Assembly (NCBI GenBank): GCA_964647355.1
Contig: CAZYGK010000002.1
Location: 75,981 to 139,980, forward strand
Source of the DNA: SZUA-430 sp964647355
GTDB lineage: Bacteria > Pseudomonadota > Alphaproteobacteria > Micropepsales > Micropepsaceae
Direction of reading: 5' to 3'
DNA: 64,000 bases
Both the position numbers and the translations under genes were made by a program. The notes beneath the pieces were generated by a model that saw only the letters and a list, made by a program, of their open reading frames with translations, did no database searches and was not told where the DNA came from. Of the stretch, positions 32,613 to 39,491 are shown in pieces. Numbering within the stretch: position 1 is the stretch's first letter; each line of letters opens with the position of its first letter.

Positions 32613-32658
32613 ATTCCTAATCTGTAGGTCGGACGTTCGAATCGTCTCGGGGTCACCA
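32613..32658 (+). repeat. attR: right copy of 46-bp direct repeat
   Basis: Exact copy of the 3' 46 bases of tRNA-Arg(CCT), ending with CCA. It lacks the 5' half, so it is not a tRNA gene. It marks the right end of the island, and the chromosome resumes at 32659. Confidence 0.93.
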
Positions 32659-32660
32659 TT

Positions 32661-33629
32661 TCATTTTGTGCGGTAGGCAGCTGTTACGTTGCGCGCGAGC
32701 GTGGCGATGGCCGTTCGCAGCGTTCGCGGTTCGAGGACTTCCAATTCGGCGCCAAGGTAGAGCAGTTGGCGGGCGGCGATTTCGTCGGCTTCGACGGGGA
32801 TTGTCGCTTTGATCCAGCCTTGCGGTTTGCAGGGGCGGTGATCGGCCTCGACCGCTTCGGCGGCGGCGGGGCTGATGTCGTGCAGCAATCTTCGGCCGCG
32901 GGGGGAAAGCCTTACGATCGCGCGATCCTTGAGCAGGCGCGCTTCGAATTCGCTTGCGGCGTGCCGCCAGTACCTTGCCAGGTTGAAGTTCTTCGGGCGT
33001 TGGGCCGGCGTGTTCGTGACGGCGAGCGACTTGATGTTCGAGACGCGGTACGTGCGCGGCTTCGCTTCGCTCGCGGCGACGAGGTACCAGGTGCCGGCTT
33101 TGAAGACGAGACCCAAGGGATCAAGCTCGCGGGTGACGGTGTCCTTCCAGCTTTCGTACGTGATCTTGATCTTGCGGTCGCGCCAGACCGCGGCGCCGAG
33201 TTCGCCCAAGTGCGCGGGCTGTTCCGCGCGGCGGTACCAGTTCAGCGGGTCGAGGTGAAAGCGGTCGGCGATGCGCTGGGCGCTGGCGCCGCTATCGGCG
33301 GGAAGGCTTGCGAGCAGCTTCAGCTGTGCGGCCGCTGCGTCGGCGCCAAGGCCTAAGTCCGACGCCGCATGGCCTGCGCCCGCGAGCAGCAGCGCTTCGG
33401 CTTCGGCCGGCGTGAAGCCGGTGAGGCGTGTGCGATAGCCGTCCATCAGCGCGAAGCCGCCGTTGCGGCCGCGCTCGGCGTAGACGGGAACGCCTGCCGC
33501 GCTTAGCTGATCGACGTCGCGGTAGATCGTACGGACGGACACCTCGAATTCCTGAGCCAATCTTTCCGCGCTCACGCGGCCGCGCATTTGCAGCTGGATC
33601 AGGATCGAGAGGAGGCGGCTCGCGCGCAT
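32661..33629 (-). CDS. WYL-domain transcriptional regulator (YafY/DeoR type)
   Basis: A 322-residue protein from MRASRLLSILIQLQMRGRVS. The N-terminal winged helix-turn-helix is RVSAERLAQEFEVSVRTIYR, DVDQLSAAGVPVYAERGRNG. The WYL domain in the middle has KIKITYESWKDTVTRELDPL, GLVFKAGTWYLVA and RTYRVSNI, followed by the WCX extension at the C-terminus. These regulators sense small ligands or nucleic acids. It is divergent from a Tat-exported DUF1579-like protein gene, 84 bases away, which is its likely target. Its stop lies two bases outside attR, so integration did not damage it. Confidence 0.88.
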   Translation of the reverse strand: MRASRLLSILIQLQMRGRVSAERLAQEFEVSVRTIYRDVDQLSAAGVPVYAERGRNGGFALMDGYRTRLTGFTPAEAEALLLAGAGHAASDLGLGADAAAAQLKLLASLPADSGASAQRIADRFHLDPLNWYRRAEQPAHLGELGAAVWRDRKIKITYESWKDTVTRELDPLGLVFKAGTWYLVAASEAKPRTYRVSNIKSLAVTNTPAQRPKNFNLARYWRHAASEFEARLLKDRAIVRLSPRGRRLLHDISPAAAEAVEADHRPCKPQGWIKATIPVEADEIAARQLLYLGAELEVLEPRTLRTAIATLARNVTAAYRTK

Positions 33630-33713
33630 GTGTTCGTGGTAGCACAAATACCTGACACTCGATGTCATGAATTGTGGTTTACGACGGTGCCCTTCAAATC
33701 GGAGGGAGAAGAT

Positions 33714-34274
33714 ATGGATCAGGACAGACGGACGGTTTTGGGTGCTGCGGCGGCGGCGATTTTGGCGAGTGCTGGCACCGCCAGCGGGGCTCAAGCGGCT
33801 GCGCCGGCGAAGCCGACGCCGGGCAAGCCCGGGGATTTCAACTTCTTGGCCGGCGAATGGCGGATCAAGCACCGGCGGCTGCCGCCGGGTGCGAAGGACT
33901 GGGATGTGTTCGAGGGCGAGGCGACGTGTTGGACCATTCTCGGCGGCGTCGGCAGCATCGAGGAGTTGCGTATTCCGTCGCGCAATTTCAGCGGCATGGG
34001 CTTGCGTTTGCTCGACATGACGACGTTCGTGTGGTCCGACTTTTGGGTGAACGCGAAGAGCGGCGTGCTGACGACGCCGGGGCAGACGGGCAGCTTCGAA
34101 AACGGCGCCGGAATCTTCGGCGCCGACGATATGGACGGCGACAAGCCGATCAAGGTTCGCGGCGTCTGGGACCAGATCACGCCGGCGTCGTGCCGCTGGA
34201 GCCAAGCCATCTCGTATGACGGCGGGCGCACATGGGCGGAGAACTGGGTCATGCAGTGGACGCGCGTGCGCTAA
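33714..34274 (+). CDS. Exported DUF1579-like protein
   Basis: A 186-residue protein from MDQDRRTVLGAAAAAILASA; GGAGGGAGA precedes the ATG. The N-terminus has a twin-arginine-like pair before a hydrophobic stretch and an AQA-A cleavage region, suggesting export. The rest, DFNFLAGEWRIKHRRLP, DVFEGEATCWTILGGVGSIE, RLLDMTTFVWSDFWVNAKSG, fits the single beta-barrel DUF1579-like family. Function unknown; often regulated by an adjacent divergent WYL protein. The SDR gene follows 43 bases later. Confidence 0.75.
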   Translation: MDQDRRTVLGAAAAAILASAGTASGAQAAAPAKPTPGKPGDFNFLAGEWRIKHRRLPPGAKDWDVFEGEATCWTILGGVGSIEELRIPSRNFSGMGLRLLDMTTFVWSDFWVNAKSGVLTTPGQTGSFENGAGIFGADDMDGDKPIKVRGVWDQITPASCRWSQAISYDGGRTWAENWVMQWTRVR

Positions 34275-34317
34275 GCGCCGCTTGATCGGCGTCCATGGTT
34301 GGGCAATGGTCTCGCCC

Positions 34318-35058
34318 ATGGACGCTCTTTTCGATTTGACGGGTAAGATTGCGCTCGTGACCGGCGGGTCGCGGGGCTTGGGTTTGCAGATGGTGCGTGC
34401 GTTCGCCGCGCGCGGCGCCGACCTGATCATCGCGAGCCGGAAGATCGAGGCTTGCGAGGCGGCGGCGGCCGAGGTGCGGGCGATGGGGCGCAAGGCGCTT
34501 GCGATCGCGGTCAACGCGAGCAAGTGGAGCGAGATGGATCGGCTCGCCGATGAGGCTTACGCGGCGTTCGGGCGGATCGATATCTTGGTCAACAATGCCG
34601 GGATGTCGCCTGCGATCCCGTCGCACGAAGTCACCGAGGAGTGGTTCGACAAGATCGTGTCGCTGAACTTCAAGGGGCCGTTCCGGTTGGCGGCGCGGGT
34701 GGCGAAGCGCATGGCGGAGGGCGACGGCGGGGTGATCATCAACGTGTCGTCCACGGGCGCGTTGGTGCCGTTGCCGGCGGTCGTGCCCTACTCGGGCGCG
34801 AAGGCGGCGCTGAACGCAATGACGGTGTCGCTCGCGCGGGAGTACGGGCCGAAGGTGCGGGTGAACGCGATTTCGGCAGGGCCGTTTCTTACCGACATTT
34901 CCAAGGCGTGGAGCGAGGAGGCGCGGCGCACGGCGCACAATTCGCTGCACCGGCCGGGGCGGCCTGGGGAGATTGTGACGACCGCGCTCTATCTCGCGAG
35001 CCCGGCGTCAAGTTTTACGACGGGCGCGATCGTGCGGTGTGATGGTGGGCAGAGCTGA
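34318..35058 (+). CDS. Short-chain dehydrogenase/reductase
   Basis: A 246-residue oxidoreductase from MDALFDLTGKIALVTGGSRG (an ATG at 34306 is in frame). The nucleotide site is TGGSRGLG, with ILVNNAGMS. The catalytic residues are Ser in INVSSTGAL and YSGAK (YxxxK). The C-terminus, TTALYLASPASSFTTGAIVR, CDGGQS, is standard for classical SDRs such as FabG-like enzymes and gluconate dehydrogenases. The substrate cannot be told. It probably shares a transcript with the upstream exported protein. Confidence 0.88.
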   Translation: MDALFDLTGKIALVTGGSRGLGLQMVRAFAARGADLIIASRKIEACEAAAAEVRAMGRKALAIAVNASKWSEMDRLADEAYAAFGRIDILVNNAGMSPAIPSHEVTEEWFDKIVSLNFKGPFRLAARVAKRMAEGDGGVIINVSSTGALVPLPAVVPYSGAKAALNAMTVSLAREYGPKVRVNAISAGPFLTDISKAWSEEARRTAHNSLHRPGRPGEIVTTALYLASPASSFTTGAIVRCDGGQS

Positions 35059-35071
35059 CGCATTTACATCT

Positions 35072-35270
35072 GTCATCCCGGCTGAGCGGAGCGTAGCCGT
35101 CTTCGCTAAAGCTACGACGGCCGAGTGTGCCAAAACTTGCCCGCCGAAGCCTTGGCGTAGGCGGGCGCAGTGAACGCCGGGACCCAGGGGAGCGAGGTGC
35201 TGCATGGACGCGGAGCTTGTCACACCTGGGTCCCGGGTCTCCTCCGCTTCGCTTCGTCGCCCGGGATGAC
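35072..35270. repeat. Intergenic palindromic repeat, copy 1
   Basis: A 199-base block bounded by GTCATCCCGG on the left and CCGGGATGAC on the right, with inner segments CGGGACCCAGGGGAGC and CTGGGTCCCGG. A shorter relative lies at 36832-36982. Such blocks are common mobile or repetitive sequences in alphaproteobacterial genomes. Confidence 0.65.
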
Positions 35271-35339
35271 AACTTTTGTTTTGAGCTACAATCGCGCCCA
35301 ACGCGGGCTTCGATTCGCGGGCGATAGTGGTGAGGCGTG

Positions 35340-36317
35340 ATGCGCGTTGGTTTGACGTACGATCTTCGGGCGGACTACCTGAAAGAGGGCTACTCGCTCG
35401 AAGAGACGGCCGAGTTCGACAAGGAAGACACCATTGCGGGGCTTGCTCGGGCGATCGGGGCCCACGGGCATGACGTCGATCGCATCGGCAACGTGAAGGC
35501 GCTGGTCGCGCGGTTGGGCCAAGGGCACCGTTGGGACCTCGTCTTCAACATCGCCGAAGGCATGCGCGGGATCGCGCGCGAGGCGCAGGTGCCGGCGCTG
35601 CTTGAGGCTTACGACATTCCGTGCACGTTTGCGGATGCGGGCGTGCTGACGCTTTGTCTGCACAAGGGCTACACGAAGGCCGTGCTGCAGGCGGCCGGCG
35701 TTGCGACGGCGCCGTTCGCGGTGGTCGAGCACGAGGCCGACATCGCGCGCGTCGCCCTGCCCTTCCCGCTGTTCGTGAAGCCGGTCGCGGAAGGCACGGG
35801 CAAAGGCATTACGCCGCGCTCGATCGTGCGCGACGCCGCGGCGCTGAAGCCGACCGTCCTGGAGCTGTTGAAGCAGCACAAGCAGCCGGTGCTGGTGGAA
35901 CCCTATCTCACCGGCCGCGAGTTCACCGTCGGGCTGCTCGGCGCGGGTGCGTCGGCGCGCGCGGTTGCGGCGATGGAGATTCATTTGGGCGAGAAGGCGG
36001 AGCCCGGGCTCTATTCGCTCTCGAACAAAGAGAACTACGAAGACCGCGTGACCTACACGATCGCGACCGACGCGCTCGCGCGCGAGGCGGAGCGCGTGGC
36101 GCTCGCAGCCTGGAGCGCCCTCGGCTGCCGCGACGCGGGCCGCGCGGACTTGCGAGCGGGCGCGGACGGCAAGGTCTATTTCCTCGAAGTGAACCCGCTC
36201 GCCGGTATCAACGAGCAGACGTCGGACCTGCCGATCATGTGGCGGATGCTGGGGCGGAAGTACGAGGATTTGATCGGGATCATCCTCGATGAGGCGATGA
36301 CGCGGGTGAAGCGGTAA
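35340..36317 (+). CDS. D-alanine-D-alanine ligase-like ATP-grasp protein
   Basis: A 325-residue protein from MRVGLTYDLRADYLKEGYSL; GAGG lies just upstream. The ATP-grasp core has FPLFVKPVAEGTGKGITPRS, PVLVEPYLTGREFTVGLLG, and the Mg site RADLRAGADGKVYFLEVNPL followed by AGINEQTSDLP. Arrangement matches the Ddl family, but the N-terminus (YSLEETAEFDKEDTIAGLA) differs from housekeeping Ddl and no mur genes are near. It probably joins a carboxylate to an amine in another pathway, or is a secondary Ddl. Its stop abuts the convergent gene at 36318. Confidence 0.83.
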   Translation: MRVGLTYDLRADYLKEGYSLEETAEFDKEDTIAGLARAIGAHGHDVDRIGNVKALVARLGQGHRWDLVFNIAEGMRGIAREAQVPALLEAYDIPCTFADAGVLTLCLHKGYTKAVLQAAGVATAPFAVVEHEADIARVALPFPLFVKPVAEGTGKGITPRSIVRDAAALKPTVLELLKQHKQPVLVEPYLTGREFTVGLLGAGASARAVAAMEIHLGEKAEPGLYSLSNKENYEDRVTYTIATDALAREAERVALAAWSALGCRDAGRADLRAGADGKVYFLEVNPLAGINEQTSDLPIMWRMLGRKYEDLIGIILDEAMTRVKR

Positions 36318-36746
36318 CTAACGAGCGGCAGCGCGGACTTTACGACTTGGCTTGGGTTTTGGTGCAGGCCGGGTTGTCAGTTCGGCTTTCTGTTTGCGGG
36401 TTAGGCTGTCGCTGACCAGGGTGTAAGAGCTTTTGACGAGGCTTTTGGCTTCGTTGAGCGGCACGTCGGCGTCGAGGTTGATGCTGATCCAGAACCGCTT
36501 GTCGAGGTGCGAGCGGTGGCCGATGCCGGTGTATTTCTCGCGCAGAATGTCGGCCAGGACCGGTTCGCATTTCACAATGACGTGCTCTCCGCCGCGGACC
36601 GAGAGGATGGCAAACATCTTGCCCATCACTTTGTACATCAAGATCAACGGCTCGGTTGCGCGCGGCGGGACGTAGGGAGCGGCAACAGCGCGGGGCAGCG
36701 CGTCGAGGAGCTTTTTTAGCGCTTTGGTTTTTGCGGTTAGATCCAC
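36318..36746 (-). CDS. MmcQ/YjbR-like small protein
   Basis: About 142 residues from a GTG at 36746 with GAGG eight bases upstream. The pattern GKMFAILSVRGGEHVIVKCE, YTGIGHRSHLDKRFWISINL and VKSSYTLVSDSLTRKQKAEL is that of the MmcQ/YjbR family (CyaY-like fold, DNA-binding proposed). The C-terminal tail is basic and proline-rich. It converges with the ATP-grasp gene with no intervening bases. Role unknown. Confidence 0.8.
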   Translation of the reverse strand: MDLTAKTKALKKLLDALPRAVAAPYVPPRATEPLILMYKVMGKMFAILSVRGGEHVIVKCEPVLADILREKYTGIGHRSHLDKRFWISINLDADVPLNEAKSLVKSSYTLVSDSLTRKQKAELTTRPAPKPKPSRKVRAAAR

Positions 36747-36831
36747 GAGATGATCCTCTGGTGGCTGGTGGCTGGTGGCTGCGAGCCTACCGCGGCACTG
36801 GACAGCTTGCGCCAAACCAATAGCCAAAGTT

Positions 36832-36982
36832 GTCATCCCGGCCAAACGGAGCGAAGCGAAGTGCGCGCCGGGACCTAGGGGAGCAGGGCATTGAGTTGGA
36901 ATTCGTGCCCGGTCACCTGGGTCCCGGCTCGTAAGCTGCGCCAAGCTGCTTCGCAGCGCGCTCCGCTAACGTCCGGGATGAC
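36832..36982. repeat. Intergenic palindromic repeat, copy 2
   Basis: A 151-base block opening GTCATCCCGG and closing TCCGGGATGAC, with inner CCGGGACCTAGGGGAGCAGG and CACCTGGGTCCCGG. It is the same family as 35072-35270, with a shorter centre. Confidence 0.65.
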
Positions 36983-37002
36983 AGGTGAGTTGCTCGCGGC
37001 GA

Positions 37003-37779
37003 CTAGGCTCTGCGCTTCAACGGCAGGATCACCGGGGCGCCGGCGTGGTCGCCGATGAAGGCGTCGATGCCGAAGGTTTGGCGGAGGGTTTCGCTGACCA
37101 AGGTCGTGGCGGGGGGGCCGTCGGCTGCGATGCGACCTTCGCTGAGCAGGACCACGCGGCTGGCGTGACGGGCGGCGATCGAAAGGTCGTGCAGCACCAC
37201 GATCACGAGGGCGCCGGCTTGGCTTGCCGCGCGCAGTACTTCCATCGCGTGCAGCTGATGGCTGGGGTCGAGTTGGGCGAAGGGTTCGTCGGCGAGGATG
37301 ACCTTTGCTTCGCTCGCCAACGCGCGGGCGAGAAGTGCGCGGGCGCGTTCGCCGCCGGAGAGGGCTGTTGCGGGGCGGTCGGCCAGGTGCGCGATATCGC
37401 AGGCGTTCATTGCGCGAGCGATCGCGGCTTCGTCGCTGTCGTTTTTCTTTGCGAAGCGGTGCGCGTGCGGCAGACGGCCTAAGGCCACGATGTTGCGCAC
37501 GGTGAGCGGCCAGTGGACTTCGCCGCCTTGCGGCAGGTAGGCGATCTCGCGCGCGAGGTCGGTGCGGCGCCACGCGGTCATCGCTTTGCCGTTGAGCGCG
37601 ATGTCGCCGCTTTGCGGGGCGATGAGGCCTGCTGCGGCGCGCATCAGCGTCGACTTGCCGGAGCCGTTTGGGCCCATGATCGCGACGCATTCGCCGCGCG
37701 CGAAGTTCGCGTTGATGCCGGTCAGCACCGTGCGAGTGCCAAGGGCGACGTTGAGGTTGGCGAGCGTTAGCGCCGTCAT
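37003..37779 (-). CDS. btuD: ABC transporter ATPase, cobalamin/siderophore type
   Basis: A 258-residue ATPase. Walker A GPNGSGKSTLMRAAAG, Q-loop AYLPQGGEVHWPLTV, signature LSGGERARALLARALA, Walker B VILADEPFAQLD and H-loop VVLHDLSIAAR are all intact. Family is FecE/BtuD/HmuV. Its start overlaps the permease stop by four bases. Because the operon sits behind a cobalamin riboswitch, vitamin B12 uptake is the best assignment. It works on the cytoplasmic side of the inner membrane with the permease and a periplasmic binding protein. Confidence 0.85.
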   Translation of the reverse strand: MTALTLANLNVALGTRTVLTGINANFARGECVAIMGPNGSGKSTLMRAAAGLIAPQSGDIALNGKAMTAWRRTDLAREIAYLPQGGEVHWPLTVRNIVALGRLPHAHRFAKKNDSDEAAIARAMNACDIAHLADRPATALSGGERARALLARALASEAKVILADEPFAQLDPSHQLHAMEVLRAASQAGALVIVVLHDLSIAARHASRVVLLSEGRIAADGPPATTLVSETLRQTFGIDAFIGDHAGAPVILPLKRRA

Positions 37780-38768
37780 GTGAGTTCGCGCCTCAATTTG
37801 AAAACGAGCCAGAGGAAGAACGGCACGCCGATCAGCGACGTGAAGACGCCGAGCATCAGCTCGGGGCCCGACGGCACGAGGCGCACGGCTATGTCGGCTG
37901 AGAGCACCAGCAGCGCGCCGCCGATGGCGCTTGGGATCAGGAGCTTCGAGGGCGTGTGGCCGATGAACGGGCGGCAGAGGTGCGGGACGATGAGGCCCAC
38001 GAACGCGATCGCGCCGGTGACGGCGACGCTGGCGCCGACGGCGAGCGTGACGCCGGCAATCACGCGGCGCTGGACGCCCGCGACTTCGATGCCGAGCGAC
38101 TTGGCGGCGTCTTCGCCGAGCGTCAGCGCGTCGAGCGCACGGCCGGTGCTTGCCAGCAACGCGAGGCCTGCGGCGACGAACGGCGCGGCGAGCAGCACGT
38201 CGTCGAAGCTGCGGTCCTTGAGCGAGCCTAAGATCCAGAACACGATCTCGCTCACCGCATAAGGGTTGGGTGCGAGGTTGAGGGCGAGCGCCATCAAGGC
38301 GGCGGCGAGGTTTGCGAGCGCGACGCCCGCGAGGATCAACGTCAGCACGCCGTTGTCGCGGCCGCTCAACAGGCTGAGCAGCACGGCCGCGATCAGCGCG
38401 CCCAACATGGCGGTCAAGGGCAGCGCGAACGCAAACGCCGTCGAGAGGCCGAAATAGATCGCGATCACAGCGCCGAGCGAGGCGAACGAGGCGATGCCCA
38501 TGACGCCGGGTTCGGCAAGCGGGTTTCTAAGCAGGCCCTGCAGTGCGGCGCCGCTCATGCCGAGGGCTGCGCCCGAGAGCAGTCCGAGCAGCATGCGCGG
38601 CAGACGGATGTCGCGCATGATCACGCCGGCCGTGCCGGTGTCGTTCACGAGGCCGTCGACGACGGTCGAGGCGCTCAGCGGCGCGTAGCCGACGAACAGC
38701 GACGCGGCTGCTGCGATCAGCGTCGCAGCGCTGAGTGCGATCAGTAGGTGGGATGCTCGGTCGTCCAT
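37776..38768 (-). CDS. btuC: FecCD-type permease, cobalamin uptake (BtuC-like)
   Basis: About 330 residues from MDDRASHLLIALSAATLIAA, with nine or ten membrane spans. Conserved FecCD motifs are RLPRMLLGLLSGAALGMSGA, LQGLLRNPLAEPGVMGI and FVGLIVPHLCRPFIGHTPSK, followed by GPELMLGVFTSLIGVPFFLW. A longer open frame to 38891 would run through the untranslated leader and is rejected. A cobalamin riboswitch lies 80 bases upstream, so expression is expected to fall when B12 is plentiful. It overlaps the ATPase gene. Confidence 0.87.
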   Translation of the reverse strand: MDDRASHLLIALSAATLIAAAASLFVGYAPLSASTVVDGLVNDTGTAGVIMRDIRLPRMLLGLLSGAALGMSGAALQGLLRNPLAEPGVMGIASFASLGAVIAIYFGLSTAFAFALPLTAMLGALIAAVLLSLLSGRDNGVLTLILAGVALANLAAALMALALNLAPNPYAVSEIVFWILGSLKDRSFDDVLLAAPFVAAGLALLASTGRALDALTLGEDAAKSLGIEVAGVQRRVIAGVTLAVGASVAVTGAIAFVGLIVPHLCRPFIGHTPSKLLIPSAIGGALLVLSADIAVRLVPSGPELMLGVFTSLIGVPFFLWLVFKLRRELT

Positions 38769-38849
38769 GGCCTCACGTCGCGTGTCTTCAGTCGCCGCGA
38801 CGGTTGCCCGCTTTGCGTGCGCACACCCCGGCGCAAACAAGGACGACGG

Positions 38850-39042
38850 CATCCGGCAGGTTTCCTGGCTTGCGGCTCGAGCGCTTGTCACCTGCCTTCC
38901 CGAGTTTCCTCAGTGGCGTCTTCGGTGACGAGCTTGCCGCTCACAGTTGCGGGGGCAGCCGCGGCGTTGACCGCGTTCCCTCTCCGGATACGTAGGGTTC
39001 AGGGTTACTCCGGTTCGGCGGTTGGTGCAAGGCGAGCCGCCA
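38850..39042 (-). promoter_or_regulatory. Cobalamin (B12) riboswitch
   Basis: On the complement strand the conserved landmarks appear in order: GGGAACGCGG near the 5' side, GGCTGCCCCCGCAACTGT, GCCACTG, CGGGAAGGC, and finally the B12 box AGCCAGGAAACCTGCCGG at about 38851-38867. This is the adenosylcobalamin riboswitch. It precedes the permease-ATPase operon by about 80 bases and by family knowledge represses it when cobalamin binds. Outer limits are approximate. Confidence 0.93.
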
Positions 39043-39061
39043 GCGCACGTATTTCGACGGG

Positions 39062-39469
39062 TTACAGGCAACCCTTTTCGGATACCAGAACTTCCGCGTC
39101 GGCGATGGTCCCGTCCGGCCGGCGCGACCAACTTACCTTGATACCCTCGTTGCACGGGAAGCCATATACGCGCCTGGTCGCAACACCATGACCTCGACCA
39201 TAGTCTCGGTCGATGGTGAACTCGTTGGACTCGAGCCATTCGATCAGCTCGCTCTCCTGAACGCCGTCTGCAAAGCGCGCCAAGAACATTCGGGCTGATG
39301 CTGGTTCTTTCCACATTGCATCCGCCAAGAGCGCTGGACGGCGTTCTGCGATCAGCATTGCGGCTCCGACGGCGAGCCTTTCCCAGTTGAATGCTGCGAC
39401 GACTCCAAGGGCAACAACTACCGTTGCTGCAATCCATAGCTACTTTCGGCGGGCGGGCGAGGTCGACAT
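39062..39469 (-). pseudogene. Membrane-anchored hypothetical protein with an in-frame stop at codon 10
   Basis: Read from the ATG at 39469 the frame gives MSTSPARRK, then TAG, then LWIAATVVVALGVVAAFNWE and a soluble part ending VSEKGCL. The codons after the stop encode a clear membrane span that makes sense only as a continuation of the basic N-terminus. A single change from TGG to TAG would explain it. An ATG at 39358 could still yield a 98-residue protein without the anchor (MLIAERRPALLADAMWKEPA). Family unknown. Confidence 0.6.
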
Positions 39470-39491
39470 GCGGATAGGCTAGCGCGCCGCC

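Larger units (their letters stand above)
12429..32658. mobile_element. 20.2-kb genomic island integrated in tRNA-Arg(CCT)
   Basis: Bounded by a 46-bp exact direct repeat, with the complete tRNA on the left and the fragment on the right. A DUF4102-type integrase reads from just inside the right end. The backbone resembles a phage satellite or P4-like island: AlpA-type excisionase, primase-helicase beside an iteron cluster, and a run of small genes including DUF5681. Cargo comprises a type IIL restriction-modification enzyme, an ABC-three-component defence system and a biosynthetic operon. No capsid, portal, terminase large subunit or conjugation gene is visible, so transfer would need a helper. 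Confidence 0.9.

Noticed and set aside
32613..32658. A second tRNA-Arg gene
   Set aside because: Only the 3' 46 bases match the tRNA; the 5' half is absent and the preceding sequence cannot form acceptor or D stems. It is the attachment repeat.
34291..34323. Terminator between the DUF1579-like and SDR genes
   Set aside because: GTCCATGG and CCATGGAC can pair, but the second arm covers the SDR start codon and there is no T run, so a terminator is unlikely.
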